A stretch of 64,000 nt of DNA from Clostridia bacterium (GCA_017624675.1 JAGAMO010000020.1:1-64000), one strand, 5' to 3'; numbered from the stretch's first letter, positions 26,256-34,281 are shown. Notes: generated by a model from the sequence alone, not told the origin. Program-made: numbers and translations.

Positions 26256-28132
26256 GTGAAAAAATGTCTATAAAAAAGTATTTTGCGGGTGAGTATGACG
26301 TTGCCGTTATCGGTGCAGGTCATGCCGGAATAGAAGCTGCATTGGCTCCCGCCCGTTTAGGTCTTAAAACAATTATTTTTACAGTAAGTCTTGACTGGAT
26401 TGGCAATATGCCCTGTAACCCCTCAATTGGCGGTACCGCTAAGGGTCATCTTGTGCGTGAACTTGATGCTTTGGGTGGCGAAATGGGTAAAGCGGCCGAT
26501 AAATATACCTTGCAAAGCCGAATGCTAAACTTAGGTAAGGGCCCCGCCGTTCATTCCTTGCGTGCTCAGGTTGACCGCAGAGGATACAGTGGTTATATGA
26601 AGCACACGGTTGAGCTTCAAGAAAACTTAGATGTTAAACAATGTGAAATTGTTGAGCTTTATAAAGAAAACGACCTTTGGCACTGTGTTTCTTCTTTGGG
26701 GGCAGAGTTTGTTTCAAAGGCGGTTATTATTGCAACGGGCACCTTTATGGACGGCAGAATTTATGTAGGTGAGGTAAACTACTCCTCAGGTCCTGACGGC
26801 AGTTTTGCTACTATTGGACTTTCAAGCTGTCTTGAAAAAATGGGTGTGCCCCTTCGCCGTTTTAAAACGGGAACACCCGCACGAGTGGCTAGGGACAGTA
26901 TAGATTTCTCTGCTCTTGAGGTACAAGAGGGGGACGAGCAAACCGTTCCTTTCAGTTTTTTAACCAAGGAAGACCCTCAAAACAAGGTTATTTGCCACAT
27001 TGCTTATACTAACGATGAAACTAAAAAGGTTATTTTGGAAAACCTTAACCGTTCGCCTTTGTATGCGGGTGAAATTGAGGGTATAGGACCCAGATATTGC
27101 CCGAGCATTGAGGATAAAATTGTCCGCTTTGCCGATAAACCAAGGCACCAGTTTTTTATTGAGCCTTGCGGCGAGGAGACCGAAGAAATGTATCTTCAAG
27201 GTCTTTCTTCCTCTTTGCCAGAGGAGGTTCAGGTTAGCCTTTACAAAACAATTCCTTGCCTTAAAAATGTTAAAATTATGCGTAATGCTTACGCTATTGA
27301 GTATACCTGTGTTGACCCACAGTTTTTAACCGCAACCCTCGAAATGAAAGGGCTTGACGGTCTTTACGGCGCGGGTCAGTTTAACGGCTCTTCGGGTTAT
27401 GAGGAGGCGGCGGCTCAAGGTTTAGTTGCAGGAATTAATGCGGCGCTTAAAATCAAGGGGGAAGAGCCTCTTGTTTTGTCCCGCTCGTCATCATATATCG
27501 GCACTTTAATTGACGATTTGGTAACAAAGGGCTGTATGGACCCATACAGAATGATGACCTCTCGCAGTGAGTACCGTTTGCTTCTCCGTCAGGATAATGC
27601 CGATGAAAGACTAATGCCCATAGGTCATAAATTGGGTCTTGTAAGTGATGAGACCTATGCCGAATTTTTAAACCGCCGAGAGCAGAAGGAAAAGGAAATT
27701 GAACGCCTTAATACCACCTTTTTGGCTCCGAGCGAAGAATTGAATAAGCTTTTGGAAGAACAGGGCACAGCACCTATGTCTACAGGTATGCGCCTTGCCG
27801 ACTTGGTTAAAAGACCGCAACTCACATACGATATGTTAGCACCCTTTGACAAGGAAAGACCTGACTTGCCGAGAAATGTCAGAGACAAGGTTGAAACCGA
27901 GGTTAAGTATGAGGGATATATTTCCCGTCAACAAGCTCAGGTCAACGAGATGCTGAGACTTGAAAAGAAACTTATCCCAGCCGATATTGATTATGACAAG
28001 GTTTACGGTCTTCGCCTTGAAGCAGTCGAAAAGTTAAATAAGATAAGACCCGCCAATATCGGTCAAGCTTCACGAATTTCGGGTGTCAGCCCCGCCGATG
28101 TATCGGTATTACTTATTTACCTTTCAAGATAA
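26252..28132 (+). CDS. mnmG: tRNA uridine-34 carboxymethylaminomethyl enzyme MnmG
   Basis: FAD enzyme that, with MnmE, modifies the wobble uridine of several tRNAs. 626 residues. The FAD loop is GAGHAG (21-26); other signatures are NPSIGGTAKGHLVRE and MTSRSEYRLLLRQDNAD. The usual neighbours mnmE, rsmG and the jag/yidC cluster are absent; it is instead coupled to the helicase loader by a 4-base overlap. A second ATG at 26264 is possible. Confidence 0.97.
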   Translation: MSEKMSIKKYFAGEYDVAVIGAGHAGIEAALAPARLGLKTIIFTVSLDWIGNMPCNPSIGGTAKGHLVRELDALGGEMGKAADKYTLQSRMLNLGKGPAVHSLRAQVDRRGYSGYMKHTVELQENLDVKQCEIVELYKENDLWHCVSSLGAEFVSKAVIIATGTFMDGRIYVGEVNYSSGPDGSFATIGLSSCLEKMGVPLRRFKTGTPARVARDSIDFSALEVQEGDEQTVPFSFLTKEDPQNKVICHIAYTNDETKKVILENLNRSPLYAGEIEGIGPRYCPSIEDKIVRFADKPRHQFFIEPCGEETEEMYLQGLSSSLPEEVQVSLYKTIPCLKNVKIMRNAYAIEYTCVDPQFLTATLEMKGLDGLYGAGQFNGSSGYEEAAAQGLVAGINAALKIKGEEPLVLSRSSSYIGTLIDDLVTKGCMDPYRMMTSRSEYRLLLRQDNADERLMPIGHKLGLVSDETYAEFLNRREQKEKEIERLNTTFLAPSEELNKLLEEQGTAPMSTGMRLADLVKRPQLTYDMLAPFDKERPDLPRNVRDKVETEVKYEGYISRQQAQVNEMLRLEKKLIPADIDYDKVYGLRLEAVEKLNKIRPANIGQASRISGVSPADVSVLLIYLSR

Positions 28133-28134
28133 CT

Positions 28135-28488
28135 ATGGAAATTAAACATATTTATGAGCCAACACCTCTCCAGTGCGGTCAGGCTGTGCTTTCAATGGTA
28201 ACGGGTAAAAGCACTGATGAGGTTGTAAAGACTCTTTGTAATGACCGAGAAACCACTTTAAAGGAAATGTTTTCTTTTTTGGAAAAAGAGGGGTTTTCGG
28301 TAAGCCACAAGCGAGTGCAAATAAACAAAAAAGAGGAGCTTCCAAGACTTTGCTTTTTAAGTCTGGAAACTCCTAAATGTTGGCATTGGTCGCTGTATTT
28401 CGAGGGTGTCTTTTATGACCCCGAACACGGCGTACTTAACGATTTCCCCGAAAGTAATAGGCGTTATTATTGGGAAATCAAGCTTTGA
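28135..28488 (+). CDS. Small stand-alone C39-like cysteine peptidase
   Basis: 117 residues with the pattern of a C39/papain-like core and nothing else. Q13-C14 in LQCGQAVLSMV fits the oxyanion Gln and nucleophile Cys. HWSLYFEG gives the His (H84), and FYDPEHG gives the Asp (D95). C39 domains normally sit on bacteriocin ABC exporters to remove leader peptides; here there is no transporter and no signal peptide, so it is cytosolic. It starts 2 bases after mnmG and its end overlaps radC on the other strand by 11 bases. Function unknown. Confidence 0.65.
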   Translation: MEIKHIYEPTPLQCGQAVLSMVTGKSTDEVVKTLCNDRETTLKEMFSFLEKEGFSVSHKRVQINKKEELPRLCFLSLETPKCWHWSLYFEGVFYDPEHGVLNDFPESNRRYYWEIKL

Positions 28489-29182
28489 AAAGATGGGCGT
28501 AACACTCGGTTTTTGCAAGTGTCACCCAGTCGTCATCCGCAATTATAATGTGGTCTAAAAGACAAACATTAATGTGGGATAAAGCAGTGGCTAATCGATG
28601 GGTCATTTCAAGGTCGGCACTGCTTGGCAATGCGTTGCCCTTTGGGTGGTTGTGGCAAATAACAGCACCCACAGCCTTTCTCTCAATTACCTTTTCAATA
28701 ACACTTCGGGTGGAAACACCAATGGACGAAACATCACCATCGCCGATAGTATCAAAGGCGATAACCGTGCCTTTATTGCTTAGGGTAACAAGAGTAAAAA
28801 CTTCGGTTGTGTAGCCTATGTATTTCTTCATTAAAGCGTCGCCGATTTGGTCAATGCTTGTAATCTTTGATGATTTAACCGATTTTTCTTTATTGTATTC
28901 CCTGAAAACAGGCAAGAACAGTTTTATAAGTGCGGCGGCGGATTCGCCGACGCCGTCAACCCGCATAAGCTCTTCGGGTGTGGCTTCTAACACAGCCGCA
29001 ATACTGCCGAAGCGGTTAAGCAAAGCGTGTGCTGTTTCGTTGGTGTCCTTTCTCGGAATTGCGAAAAACAAAAGAAATTCTAATATTTTGTGAGGCGGTG
29101 TGGCATCTGAAAAGCCATTTTCCAAAAACTCCTTGCGAACACGTTCACGGTGTTTTGCGTGTGGATTATCGTTCTTTGCCAT
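28478..29182 (-). CDS. radC: RadC family protein (JAMM/MPN+ domain)
   Basis: 234 residues: an N-terminal helix-hairpin-helix part (FGSIAAVLEATPEELMRVDGVG) and a C-terminal JAB/JAMM metalloprotease-like domain with HNHPKG...PSSAD, the zinc ligands. The name RadC is historical; a repair role is doubtful and the activity is not established. Convergent overlap with the C39-like gene. Confidence 0.92.
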   Translation of the reverse strand: MAKNDNPHAKHRERVRKEFLENGFSDATPPHKILEFLLFFAIPRKDTNETAHALLNRFGSIAAVLEATPEELMRVDGVGESAAALIKLFLPVFREYNKEKSVKSSKITSIDQIGDALMKKYIGYTTEVFTLVTLSNKGTVIAFDTIGDGDVSSIGVSTRSVIEKVIERKAVGAVICHNHPKGNALPSSADLEMTHRLATALSHINVCLLDHIIIADDDWVTLAKTECYAHLFKA

Positions 29183-29257
29183 CAGGACACCCCCTTTTTT
29201 TTAAAAACATAGTGATATTATATAACAAATTTTGGATATTTTCAAGGGTAGATATAA

Positions 29258-30238
29258 ATGAAAGAGTTTATTGTAACTAAAAATGATGCGGGACTGAGGT
29301 TTGACAAATTCATTGTTAAAATTTGCCCCACCTTGCCGTCTTCATTAATGTTTAAATATATCCGCACAAAGCGGTTTAAGATAAACGGTAAAAAGGGGGA
29401 AATCAGCACCCGCTTAAATGAGGGGGATTTAATTTCTGCCTATGTTAATGACGAATTTTTTGCCGAAATAGAGCCTAAATACTCTTTCCTTTCCGCACCC
29501 TATAATATCGATGTTGTTTATGAAGACGAGAATATCTTGCTTGTGGATAAAAAGCAAGGACTTCTCGTTCACCCCGACAAAAACGAATACACAAACACTT
29601 TAATTGACCGAATTCAACATTATTTGTATAAAAAAGGGGAGTATGACCCCAAGGCAGAAAACAGCTTTGCACCCGCTTTGGCTAACCGCATTGACCGAAA
29701 CACAGGCGGAATTGTTATTGCCGCCAAAAATGCCGAGTCTTTGAGGGTTTTGTGCGATAAAATCAAGTATCGTGAAATGGATAAACGCTATCTTGCGGTG
29801 GTGCACGGCGTTCCTAAAAAGAAAAGCGATATTTTAGAAGGGTATCTCGAGAAAAACGAGGATAAAAACCAAGTTTTCCTTAAGAATTATAAAACAAAGG
29901 ACAATAAAACTATCAGAACAAAATACCGTGTTTTGCAAAGCAAAAACAATTTGTCTTTGGTGGAAATTGAACTTTTAACGGGTAGAACCCATCAAATCAG
30001 AGCCCATATGGCATCTATCGGTCATCCGCTTTTGGGCGAGGGGAAATATAATAAATCGGCTGAGGATAGAAAAATGGGATTTGATAAACAAGCGCTTTAT
30101 TCCTATAGCCTTATGTTTGACTTTAAAACCGATGCGGGTATTTTGAACTACTTAAAGGGCAAGAAATTTACTGTGGATAAGGTTTGGTTTGCCGAAGAAC
30201 TTTTTGGGAAAGACTATATAAAAAGATTAGGAGAATGA
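29258..30238 (+). CDS. RluA family RNA pseudouridine synthase
   Basis: Isomerises specific uridines in rRNA or tRNA. 326 residues: an N-terminal S4-like part (to about residue 70), then the catalytic domain with NRIDRNTGGIVI holding the catalytic aspartate, and GRTHQIRAHMASIGHPLLGE. Which uridine is modified (RluC, RluD or TruC type) cannot be read. Divergent from radC and followed after 2 bases by thioredoxin. Confidence 0.9.
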   Translation: MKEFIVTKNDAGLRFDKFIVKICPTLPSSLMFKYIRTKRFKINGKKGEISTRLNEGDLISAYVNDEFFAEIEPKYSFLSAPYNIDVVYEDENILLVDKKQGLLVHPDKNEYTNTLIDRIQHYLYKKGEYDPKAENSFAPALANRIDRNTGGIVIAAKNAESLRVLCDKIKYREMDKRYLAVVHGVPKKKSDILEGYLEKNEDKNQVFLKNYKTKDNKTIRTKYRVLQSKNNLSLVEIELLTGRTHQIRAHMASIGHPLLGEGKYNKSAEDRKMGFDKQALYSYSLMFDFKTDAGILNYLKGKKFTVDKVWFAEELFGKDYIKRLGE

Positions 30239-30240
30239 TT

Positions 30241-30546
30241 ATGGCAGTTTTAAAAATTACAACCGAAAATTTTGAAAAAGAGGTTTTAAATTCCAAGAAA
30301 CCTGTTTTGCTCGATTTCTATGCCGACTGGTGCGGACCTTGTCAGATGATGGCGCCCGCCATAGAGGAAATTTCAGGCGAGCGTGAGGATATTGTTGTTG
30401 GCAAAATTAATGTTGATAACGAGCCAAAACTCGCGCAAATGTTTCAGGTTATGAGTATTCCGATGTTTGCAGTTGTGAAAGACGGAAAGGTTACTAACAC
30501 CTCGGTAGGCTATAGACCTAAAGAGGAAATTTTAGGGTTGTTATAA
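30241..30546 (+). CDS. trxA: Thioredoxin
   Basis: Cytosolic disulfide reductase of 101 residues. The active site is WCGPC (residues 30-34), preceded by PVLLDFYAD, and the cis-proline is in SIPMFAV. AGGAG precedes this ATG; the upstream in-frame extension lies inside the RluA gene. No thioredoxin reductase is nearby. Confidence 0.95.
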   Translation: MAVLKITTENFEKEVLNSKKPVLLDFYADWCGPCQMMAPAIEEISGEREDIVVGKINVDNEPKLAQMFQVMSIPMFAVVKDGKVTNTSVGYRPKEEILGLL

Positions 30547-30550
30547 AAAC

Positions 30551-30582
30551 AAAAGACGGCGGATATCCGCCGTCTTTTTTAT
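30551..30582. terminator. Bidirectional terminator trxA / stomatin-like gene
   Basis: AAAAGACGGCGGATATCCGCCGTCTTTT is fully palindromic and flanked by A and T runs. Confidence 0.85.
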
Positions 30583-31523
30583 TAATCACAACAAATGTCA
30601 GGATTCTTTTTTGGTGCTTTTTTGGGAGCGGGTGCGGTAACATCGCCAAGACCGCTTGTTTCCGAGAAGATAACGTTTGCCTTTGTCATATCAACAGCAT
30701 CGGTGGGAACAATGATTTTTGATGCGCTGCCGTTAGACATTGCAACCAAAGCCTCATATTTTTTAAGCTCTAAAACGCTTAAATCGGCGTTGGCGGCTTT
30801 CAAAGCGGCAATACCGTCAGCCTCGGCTTTTTTGGCAAGTAAAATTGCTTTGGCTTCACCCTCTGCACGGGCAATTCGAGCATCACGCTCACCCTCGGCG
30901 GCTAAAATCATAGCCTGTTTGTCACCCTCGGCACGGGTGATAACTGCAGCCTTGTGACCCTCGGCCTCAAGCAAGGTTTCACGGCGGTCACGCTCGGCTT
31001 TCATTTGCTTTTCCATTGCGTTTTGAATTTCGGCAGGGGGAATAATATTCTTTAATTCAACACGGTTAACCTTAATGCCCCATTGGTCGGTAGCGCTGTC
31101 AAGAATTTCGGTCATTTTACCGTTAATGGTGTCACGAGAAGTCAAGGTGTCATCAAGTTCAAGCTCACCAACAATATTACGCAAGGTGGTTGCGGTAAGA
31201 TTTGAAAGTGCGCTTATGGGGTTAACGGCGCCGTATGTGAATAACATAGCGTCAAAAACCTTGAAATAAACAACAGTGTCAATCTGCATTGTAACATTAT
31301 CTTTTGTAATAACGGGTTGGGGAGGAGAATCCAAAACCTGCTCTTTAAGGGTTACACGCTTTGCAACACGGTCAATAACAGGAATTAAAAAGTGAAGTCC
31401 TGCATCCCAGGTTTTGCAGTATTTACCCAAACGCTCAATAACGTGTTGACTGGCTTGTGGAACAATTCTTAAACAAAGGAACACTAAAGCCAAAATGATT
31501 GCTAAAATAACGAAAAATTCCAT
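30582..31523 (-). CDS. SPFH/Band 7 (stomatin-like) membrane protein
   Basis: Membrane scaffold protein of 313 residues. An N-terminal membrane segment (about 3-20) is followed by the SPFH domain (starting VPQASQHVIERLGKY) and a long Ala/Glu-rich coiled coil (about 170-245) used for oligomerisation. Closest in style to QmcA/stomatin. No NfeD partner is adjacent. A TTTACA-17-TATAAT promoter lies upstream. Confidence 0.9.
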   Translation of the reverse strand: MEFFVILAIILALVFLCLRIVPQASQHVIERLGKYCKTWDAGLHFLIPVIDRVAKRVTLKEQVLDSPPQPVITKDNVTMQIDTVVYFKVFDAMLFTYGAVNPISALSNLTATTLRNIVGELELDDTLTSRDTINGKMTEILDSATDQWGIKVNRVELKNIIPPAEIQNAMEKQMKAERDRRETLLEAEGHKAAVITRAEGDKQAMILAAEGERDARIARAEGEAKAILLAKKAEADGIAALKAANADLSVLELKKYEALVAMSNGSASKIIVPTDAVDMTKANVIFSETSGLGDVTAPAPKKAPKKNPDICCD

Positions 31524-31563
31524 AAATTTTCCTCCTTTATTTAGGGTTTCACCCTTTAATTAA

Positions 31564-31592
31564 ATTATATCAAAATTGAAAAATTTTGTAAA
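31564..31592 (-). promoter_or_regulatory. Promoter of the stomatin-like gene
   Basis: On the minus strand: TTTACA, 17 bp, TATAAT. Confidence 0.6.
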
Positions 31593-31615
31593 GTGGAATT
31601 TGTTGTATTTTTAAA

Positions 31616-31643
31616 GGGACGATGTGGGCATCGTACCCTACAA
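31616..31643. repeat. Short GTAGGG-type palindrome
   Basis: GGGACGATG-TGGG-CATCGTACCC followed by TACA. It looks like a single hairpin unit of the larger twin-hairpin repeats at 32182, 32921 and 45934. Confidence 0.5.
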
Positions 31644-31650
31644 AATTAAA

Positions 31651-32115
31651 TTATAAAATTTTTTCCATACAAATTTTTTGTGGGGTCATACCGAGTGTCT
31701 CATAAAACCGGAGTGCCGACGGGTTACAACTCCAAACATTTAAGGTTATGTTGTAACAGTCATTTTCTTTTGCTAAATTCATTGCAGCATCGAAAAGTTT
31801 GCTGCCAATATGTTTGCCACGCAAACCTTCATCCACGCACAAGTCATCAATATACAAGGTTTTAATGTCGGTTAAAACCGAGTCGTTTTTCTGCTGTTTC
31901 AAAATGCAAAAACAATAGCCCGTAACTTTGTCGTTTTCGTCTGTTGCAACGAGTATGGGACGCTCTTTGTCGGATATAAGCTCTTTTAGTTCCTCGGCAT
32001 TGTATTTGGTGCCGATTTTAAAAATATCAGGTCTGCCATTATGATGCACCAAGTCCACTTGGGAGAGCAAATCTAATATTTTTGGAATGTCTTTAATTTC
32101 TGCAAATCTTATCAT
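31651..32115 (-). CDS. GNAT family N-acetyltransferase
   Basis: 154 residues. Transfers an acetyl group from acetyl-CoA to an unknown amine. The acetyl-CoA loop is LRGKHIGSKLFDAAM, preceded by the beta-4 strand with DDLCVDE, and the end has PSALRFYETLGM, all typical of GNAT. GGTGA six bases upstream selects this ATG over the two earlier in-frame starts. It lies in a repeat-rich stretch with no operon partners. Confidence 0.85.
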   Translation of the reverse strand: MIRFAEIKDIPKILDLLSQVDLVHHNGRPDIFKIGTKYNAEELKELISDKERPILVATDENDKVTGYCFCILKQQKNDSVLTDIKTLYIDDLCVDEGLRGKHIGSKLFDAAMNLAKENDCYNITLNVWSCNPSALRFYETLGMTPQKICMEKIL

Positions 32116-32181
32116 TTTCATCACCAAATAAATAATAGCACATTTTCTCGATATTCACAATCTATATTTTTTATCGTATCG

Positions 32182-32253
32182 TGTAGGGGGTTCCATGCCC
32201 TCCCGTGTTTTTATATATGAATAATAGGGAGAGGACAGAGCCCCTCCCCTACA
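32182..32253. repeat. Twin-hairpin palindromic repeat, copy A
   Basis: Outer ends TGTAGGGG and CCCCTACA are inverted repeats. The right arm forms its own hairpin; the left arm has the CCATGCCCTCCCGT core. The centre is AT-rich. The same family as 32921-32997, with the two arms exchanged. Confidence 0.7.
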
Positions 32254-32262
32254 TATTTATTG

Positions 32263-32298
32263 TTTAATTTTGCATTCCGTACCGTAGTGTTTGATTTC
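32263..32298 (-). pseudogene. Remnant of a deacetylase-type 3' end
   Basis: On the minus strand these 36 bases encode EIKHYGTECKIK, followed by Gln and a stop codon. They match 32 of 36 bases of the 3' coding end of the deacetylase at 33008-33043 (EIKHDGTQCKIK). It directly follows the nitroreductase stop. Confidence 0.55.
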
Positions 32299-32299
32299 C

Positions 32300-32833
32300 C
32301 TAATATTCTATTATTTTAACAAGTTCGTTTATATCTTTGCGTTTCTTTGTGCGTAACTTGTCATCCGCCGATGCGTAACCGAGGGTGATAACCAGTCGAA
32401 CAGCACCCTCTAAATTGCAGATTTCGCGAATTGTTTTATCTTCCAGCCAACCGAGAATACAGGTGCTAAGACCTTGGGCGGTGGCTTCGGCGGTAATGTA
32501 CGCCGAAACTATGCCTATATCTATCGAGCGGTAATCGTTATTTTTGACTTTTGCTCCGAGTGCCGCAGTTTTAACATAAGGCATTTCGGATACCACAAGC
32601 AAAACGGGTGCATCAGTAGCGAATTTATTCATACCCATTCCTTGTGTTGCTTTTGCAACCTTTTTTGCGGTTTCGCCTTTGCAAACGGTTATTTGATAAG
32701 GCTGACCGTTACAGGCAGAAGGGGAAAGCTTTGCAACTTCGAGAATTTGGTCAAGTTTTTCGTTTTCTACTGCACGATTAGCATCATAACTGCGACAAGA
32801 TTGCCTATTTTCAGCAATTTCTTTAAAATTCAT
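32300..32833 (-). CDS. Nitroreductase family protein
   Basis: FMN-dependent oxidoreductase of 177 residues. The N-terminal RQSCRSYDANRAVENEKLDQILE and PSACNGQPYQITV are the FMN-binding signatures; LGWLEDKTIREI and VITLGYA follow as usual. Substrate unknown. AAGGAG precedes the ATG. It is flanked on both sides by copies of the GTAGGGG repeat, which suggests it was inserted or duplicated as a unit. Confidence 0.88.
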   Translation of the reverse strand: MNFKEIAENRQSCRSYDANRAVENEKLDQILEVAKLSPSACNGQPYQITVCKGETAKKVAKATQGMGMNKFATDAPVLLVVSEMPYVKTAALGAKVKNNDYRSIDIGIVSAYITAEATAQGLSTCILGWLEDKTIREICNLEGAVRLVITLGYASADDKLRTKKRKDINELVKIIEY

Positions 32834-32920
32834 ATTTAACTCCTTAGAATTTTTTACCGTTTTCTATGTATGTACGATACATCTCATCCACTTGTTTGTC
32901 AAGGGTTTTGTGGGCGGACA

Positions 32921-32997
32921 GTAGGGGAGGGGCTCTGTCCCCTCCCGTTATTTTTAGACATATATTAAACGGGAGGGCGTGGAAACCCTCCCCTACG
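32921..32997. repeat. Twin-hairpin palindromic repeat, copy B
   Basis: GTAGGGGAGGG at the left and CCCTCCCCTAC at the right are inverted. Each arm is itself a hairpin (GGGAGGGG/CCCCTCCC and GGGAGGG/CCCTCCC), around an AT-rich middle. It ends 2 bases from the deacetylase stop codon. Confidence 0.75.
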
Positions 32998-32998
32998 T

Positions 32999-33757
32999 TT
33001 AATCATTTTTAATTTTGCATTGCGTTCCGTCGTGTTTTATTTCGTAGTTTTTCTTATAGATTAAATCGCTGATGAATACGAACTCATACCCCTCGTCTTT
33101 CAAACATTTGAGGATGTTTGGCAGTGCGGCAGGGGTGTGGTCAGCATCGTTGTGGAATAGCACAATACTGCCGTTTTTAACTTTGCTCGTCACACGCTGA
33201 CAAATACTGTCTGGTGTGGCGTTTTCTTTCCAGTCAAGGCTGTCAACATCCCACTGAATTGTTGCCATTTTAAGTTCGTTCATAGTTTCGATTAGCGCAT
33301 TGTCATAGTCGCCGTAGGGTGGTCGGAGCAGGGTGGGGGTTTTGCCTGTGATTTCGGCGATTTTTTCGTTACAGCTTAAAATCTCGTCCTTTATTTGTTC
33401 ACGGGAAAGCTGTGGCATATGTGGGTGGGTGTTGGAGTGGTTTTGAATTTGGTGACCCGCCTTATGCAAAGCCTCAACCGATTCGGGATATTTATCAACC
33501 CATGCGCCCACAACAAAGAAAGTGGCGGGAACATCATATTCCTTTAAAATAGAAATTAACTCCTCGGTGTCGTCGTTACCCCAAGCGGCGTCAAAGGAAA
33601 TGGCAATTTGTTTCTTTTCGGTTTCAACACAGTAAATGGGCAAAAGTCTGTCGGTGTTTGCAAAGGCACTCATTGACCCCACAAACACCACCGCCAAAGC
33701 ACATACCGCCGACAAGGCGAGCACTAACTGTTTTTTAGTTATTACTAAGCATTTCAT
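32999..33757 (-). CDS. Polysaccharide deacetylase, PdaB-like, exported
   Basis: NodB-domain esterase of 252 residues acting outside the membrane, probably on peptidoglycan of the spore. A signal/membrane segment (about 10-33) is followed by motif 1 ISFDAAWGNDD, motif 2 HSNTHPHM, motif 3 RPPYGDYD and the late motif VLFHND. The upstream in-frame extension encodes hairpin-element sequence; GAGGTG selects this ATG. A sigma-E-like promoter lies at 33872-33901, consistent with PdaB of Bacillus, which is sigma-E dependent. The last dozen codons are shared with a repeat-associated remnant at 32263. Confidence 0.88.
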   Translation of the reverse strand: MKCLVITKKQLVLALSAVCALAVVFVGSMSAFANTDRLLPIYCVETEKKQIAISFDAAWGNDDTEELISILKEYDVPATFFVVGAWVDKYPESVEALHKAGHQIQNHSNTHPHMPQLSREQIKDEILSCNEKIAEITGKTPTLLRPPYGDYDNALIETMNELKMATIQWDVDSLDWKENATPDSICQRVTSKVKNGSIVLFHNDADHTPAALPNILKCLKDEGYEFVFISDLIYKKNYEIKHDGTQCKIKND

Positions 33758-33776
33758 AAAAAGCACCTCGGTATCT

Positions 33777-33877
33777 AATAATGATTGTAGTTTGTCGAAA
33801 CGCTGAAAGGCGCTTCGACAAGCCACTTAAAAAGTGGCTTTGGCAATATTAAATTTTAATTTTGCATAACCATTGTA
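33777..33877. repeat. Hairpin element, copy 1 (internally deleted, 101 bp)
   Basis: Shares the left half with the 202-bp copies: TAATG...TTTGTCGAAACGC, a TTCGACAAG hairpin, AAGCCACTT/AAGTGGCTT, then an AT-rich hairpin. It then jumps to the right end ATAACCATT. It forms the leader of the deacetylase gene, in the opposite orientation to the other copies relative to the gene. Confidence 0.8.
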
Positions 33878-33901
33878 TGATAAAGGGCTTGTATATTATG
33901 A
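33872..33901 (-). promoter_or_regulatory. Sigma-E-like promoter of the deacetylase gene
   Basis: On the minus strand TCATAAT, 15 bp, CATACAAT. The -10 is a full match to the sigma-E box as known in Bacillus, and the -35 matches in all but one position. The -10 overlaps the end of hairpin element copy 1. Confidence 0.55.
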
Positions 33902-33907
33902 ATAGAG

Positions 33908-33949
33908 CAAAAAAGAACAGGCAACTCTAAAATGAGCTGCCTGCCTTTT
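33908..33949 (-). terminator. Terminator of the small SOS-type gene
   Basis: CAGGCAGCTC-ATTTTA-GAGTTGCCTG, followed on the minus strand by TTCTTTTTT. Confidence 0.8.
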
Positions 33950-33963
33950 TTATGTAGCAGAGG

Positions 33964-34146
33964 TTATTGTCTTACAATATGGGGGTTTTTGTAGCTTGTG
34001 TGAACTACCTTTAATTTTCTTCTTCTAATACAAGCCAAAAGTTTTCTTTCAAAAGCAATAAGGCGGTCTTCATGGAAAAAGCACCAGAAGAGGGCAACTG
34101 CCATAGATATTTCAAAAATTGTAGTTAAAACTTGGATAAAAGTCAT
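33964..34146 (-). CDS. Small membrane protein under LexA control
   Basis: 60 residues, no family I recognise. A single hydrophobic helix (about 3-24, VLTTIFEISMAVALFWCFF) is followed by HEDRLIAFERKLL and a basic tail RRRKLKVV, so the tail is probably cytosolic. GGGAGG selects this ATG. Transcription comes from a perfect TTGACA-17-TATAAT promoter with a perfect LexA box between the -10 and the ribosome site. Other Firmicutes have SOS-induced small membrane proteins that block division (YneA, SosA); an analogous role is inference. Confidence 0.75.
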   Translation of the reverse strand: MTFIQVLTTIFEISMAVALFWCFFHEDRLIAFERKLLACIRRRKLKVVHTSYKNPHIVRQ

Positions 34147-34158
34147 TTTGATTCCTCC

Positions 34159-34209
34159 CGAACACTTGTTCGATATTTGAATTATATACCATAATTCGGT
34201 CTTTGTCAA
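34159..34209 (-). promoter_or_regulatory. SOS promoter with LexA box
   Basis: On the minus strand TTGACA (34204-34209), 17 bp, TATAAT (34181-34186), then CGAACAAGTGTTCG at 34159-34172. This fits the Gram-positive LexA/DinR consensus CGAAC-RNRY-GTTCG at every position and abuts GGGAGG. Confidence 0.85.
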
Positions 34210-34281
34210 GTGTTTTTTATTTATTTTATGTTTTTATTTTAAGAGCAGCGGTGTCCGTTATACAGTACAGTGATTTTCCTC

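Noticed and set aside
32182..32997. CRISPR-like array
   Set aside because: Only two palindromic copies separated by a gene, with no regular spacers and no cas genes.
33758..33826. N-terminal extension of the deacetylase
   Set aside because: The extra residues come from repeat sequence; the signal peptide and GAGGTG fit the start at 33757.
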